A stretch of 20,446 nt of DNA, taken from positions 1 to 20,446 of the IMG/VR virus record IMGVR_UViG_3300031608_001144; one strand, written 5' to 3'. The DNA comes from a virus. A program made the position numbers and the translations under genes. Under the pieces are notes generated by a model. It was not told where the DNA came from, made no database searches, and saw only the letters and a program-made list of their open reading frames with translations. Shown here piece after piece: positions 19,068-20,446 of the stretch (positions are counted from its first letter, which is position 1; every line of letters starts with the position of its first letter).

Positions 19068-19098
19068 CTGGCGCTGTTTCACACATAAGTATTTATGC

Positions 19099-19764
19099 CT
19101 AAGCGCTGTAAGAACTATCTGGTTCTAAAGCAATAAAGTATTCTAAAGCCAAATCTTTATTATTGAAATGAGATATGCCTTTTGAGGATACTGCGACTGA
19201 GTAGTTGCCATCTAAAACTTTCAAGTTCTCAATCTTGAAGTTCATGGTGAATGTGTCACCATTGCCTTCGCCCACAACTCTACTGAATGTGTTTGAAGTT
19301 GTATTCTTCTTATCAGTTACTTGCATCTGAATTTTAGTCCCATCAGATGTAAGTATCAAATCATTAACACCCAATACTGAAGCTGCCTTTTGCAATTCAG
19401 TTAGAAGTGTAGAAGATAACTCTATATTAATCTCTGCCTGTGGCATAGTAATCATCTTCTCTGGTGAAGTGACCATACCCTCTGAGGCATAGAAGTAAGT
19501 TAGAGATGTATCAGCATCAGCAATACTCAATGACGCATCATTGAAATTGAATTCTGGATTCTCTAATAGACTAGTTGCACCTAGAAATTCTACAAGATTG
19601 TAGATACTAAATGACTTGTCGAATGTTTCTGGTATCGTAGCGATAGCCAGAATATTCTTCATGTTAGATATCGTCTTAAGTTGATTGCCTGAATCTACTT
19701 TGATACCCGAATTAATTGTAGCGAAGTTTTTTAATATCGCCTTTGTTTCACTTGAAATTTTCAT
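19099..19764 (-). CDS. 45: Sliding clamp, gp45-like
   Basis: Trimeric DNA sliding clamp, the processivity factor for gp43 and, in T4, the activator of late transcription. At 221 aa it is almost the same length as T4 gp45 (228). The N-terminus matches closely (SSETKAILKNFATINSGIKV), and the C-terminus has LALEYFIALEPDSSYSA where T4 ends in NYVVALEADSTHDF. A GGAG Shine-Dalgarno overlaps the stop of the DUF3310 gene. If T4 logic holds, this clamp would connect replication to firing of the TATAAATA promoters seen here. Confidence 0.95.
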   Translation of the reverse strand: MKISSETKAILKNFATINSGIKVDSGNQLKTISNMKNILAIATIPETFDKSFSIYNLVEFLGATSLLENPEFNFNDASLSIADADTSLTYFYASEGMVTSPEKMITMPQAEINIELSSTLLTELQKAASVLGVNDLILTSDGTKIQMQVTDKKNTTSNTFSRVVGEGNGDTFTMNFKIENLKVLDGNYSVAVSSKGISHFNNKDLALEYFIALEPDSSYSA

Positions 19765-19767
19765 TTC

Positions 19768-20085
19768 TTAGTCTCCATTTTTATCGTGATTATTTAAAGC
19801 AAGGAATCCATAATGAATTACTTTCAAAAGGTCGGCACGATTTTTCCCACCCTTTTTGCCATATCGTTGGGCATACTTTAAAATATTCCCAATACAAAAA
19901 CCTTCACCGTGTCCTGCATCCATAATGAATTCAGTTGCCTGATACTTGTTCAGACTGTAGTGTTGGTCATAAGTTGAATCTACATATTGAGAGAACTCTT
20001 TTAGAAGTTCTCCCTCATTGTATTTGTAGTCAATGCCTCGTTGGACTTTGATTTTTGACTTAGTAAATAAACCCATATTAATCAT
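19768..20085 (-). CDS. DUF3310 protein
   Basis: A 105-residue protein. The C-terminal half has the DUF3310 layout: DQHYSLNKYQATEFIMDAG, then FCIGNILKYAQRYGKKGG and DLLKVIHYGF, i.e. a Y-Q-x-x-E helix followed by the G-N-x-x-K-Y-x-x-R-x-x-x-K-G-G motif. The biochemical role of the family is not known to me, though it is sometimes annotated as a nucleotide kinase-like phage protein. I chose the ATG at 20085, with AAGAG ahead of it. A further ATG at 20076 would be the natural start for transcripts from the overlapping promoter, whose -10 box covers the first ATG. It heads the replication gene run. Confidence 0.85.
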   Translation of the reverse strand: MINMGLFTKSKIKVQRGIDYKYNEGELLKEFSQYVDSTYDQHYSLNKYQATEFIMDAGHGEGFCIGNILKYAQRYGKKGGKNRADLLKVIHYGFLALNNHDKNGD

Positions 20086-20121
20086 TATACTCTTAAGAGT
20101 CTGTTTCGTCAACAGGGTTTT
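20084..20121 (-). promoter_or_regulatory. Promoter ahead of clamp/replication genes
   Basis: Minus strand: AAAACCCTG (20113-20121) abuts TTGACG (20107-20112, 5 of 6 matches), then 17 nt and a perfect TATAAT (20084-20089). It lies inside the end of the AAA+ ATPase gene. Transcription would start about 20077, next to the ATG at 20076. Confidence 0.75.
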
Positions 20122-20446
20122 CTAAATGCACACCATCATCGACTTTAGTGTAAAGGTCGAGAACAGCGTTTCTAGTTTCTTCATCGAATCTAGATATGCA
20201 CATTGTAATTGCCTTGAGTTTGTCACCAAACATCTTGTAAGCACTAACGATGTGAACTAACCTTCTGGTTGTAATCACATCATCAATGGCGCCTTCGTAA
20301 TAAGTCTTTCTGATTATGTCAGCCCAATCAACTAGTTTCTTAACGAAGTCATCGTCAGCATCTCCAGTCAAAGCCATTTCTTGTTTCAGAATGTTTCTTT
20401 CAACAGTCACAGGTGGGTATTCTTGTTGCATGGTGATAGCGAATCT
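20093..20446 (-). CDS. AAA+ ATPase (CobS/MoxR-like), C-terminal part
   Basis: The reading frame is open to the window edge, and residues upstream of the first methionine (R-F-A-I-T) look like the end of an AAA+ sensor-1 strand, so the gene is cut by the window rather than starting at 20431. The visible 117 residues contain YPPVTVERNIL and a C-terminal lid with TTRRLVHIVSAYKMFGDKLK, then a cysteine-containing helix and a DLYTKVDD segment. This resembles the C-terminus of the CobS-like ATPases of marine T4-like phages. The Walker motifs lie outside the window, so the family call rests on the lid. The clamp operon promoter lies in its last codons. Confidence 0.65.
   Translation of the reverse strand, partial: RFAITMQQEYPPVTVERNILKQEMALTGDADDDFVKKLVDWADIIRKTYYEGAIDDVITTRRLVHIVSAYKMFGDKLKAITMCISRFDEETRNAVLDLYTKVDDGVHLENPVDETDS

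Noticed and set aside
1-20446. CRISPR arrays, insertion sequences, attachment sites
   Set aside because: I saw no regularly spaced repeats, no transposase or integrase and no flanking inverted repeats with target duplications.

Overview
The window looks like part of the genome of a marine T4-like myovirus. All genes I can support lie on the minus strand, so transcription runs from high to low coordinates. The DNA is AT-rich, genes are tightly packed with ATGA/TGATG/TAATG overlaps, and a T4-type replisome is present: sliding clamp gp45, clamp loader gp44 and gp62, the repressor RegA and family-B polymerase gp43. A CobS/MoxR-like AAA+ ATPase, a DUF3310 protein, Hsp20 and several small conserved proteins fit marine T4-like phages. 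No photosynthesis genes are visible, so a heterotrophic marine host is likely (inference).

Layout in transcription order. 20446-16357 is the replication block: partial AAA+ ATPase, DUF3310, gp45, gp44, four small or unknown genes (one- and two-TM membrane proteins among them), gp62 and RegA. 16317-15774 holds a 57-aa holin-like protein and a 96-aa membrane-anchored SAP/HeH-like protein, closed by a strong terminator. 15702-8516 is one compact operon behind a T4-type late promoter. It encodes two paralogous TM/coiled-coil proteins, CsgF, CsgG, a curlin-like protein, a secreted FecR-domain protein, a 51-aa TM protein, a second curlin-like protein, another 51-aa TM protein, a 613-aa CHASE2 adenylate cyclase and a small protein with an ExNP motif. 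8517-6745 carries small conserved proteins, Hsp20, a tRNA-Gly and a 2-Cys peroxiredoxin. 6740-3103 carries a DUF4338/DruA-like protein, a TagD-like cytidylyltransferase, a glycosyltransferase, small unknowns and a T4-type lysozyme. 3110-62 has two small conserved proteins and gp43.

The most striking content is the curli/cyclase operon, which lies between regA and gene 43, genes that are adjacent in T4. It pairs an outer-membrane amyloid secretion channel (CsgG with CsgF) and two Cys-loop curlin-like substrates with a periplasmic FecR protein and a CHASE2 cyclase that could make cAMP. I read it as a phage-encoded surface-amyloid module with its own signalling arm, probably expressed late; that function is inference.

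Five promoters share an unusual architecture: a 9-nt AAAACNCNC-like block directly abutting a -35 box, exactly 17 nt, then TATAAT or TATACT. One lies inside the peroxiredoxin terminator hairpin. T4-late-like TATAAATA boxes precede the curli operon, the holin-like gene and hsp20. Several promoters sit so close to the start codon that near-leaderless mRNAs are predicted.
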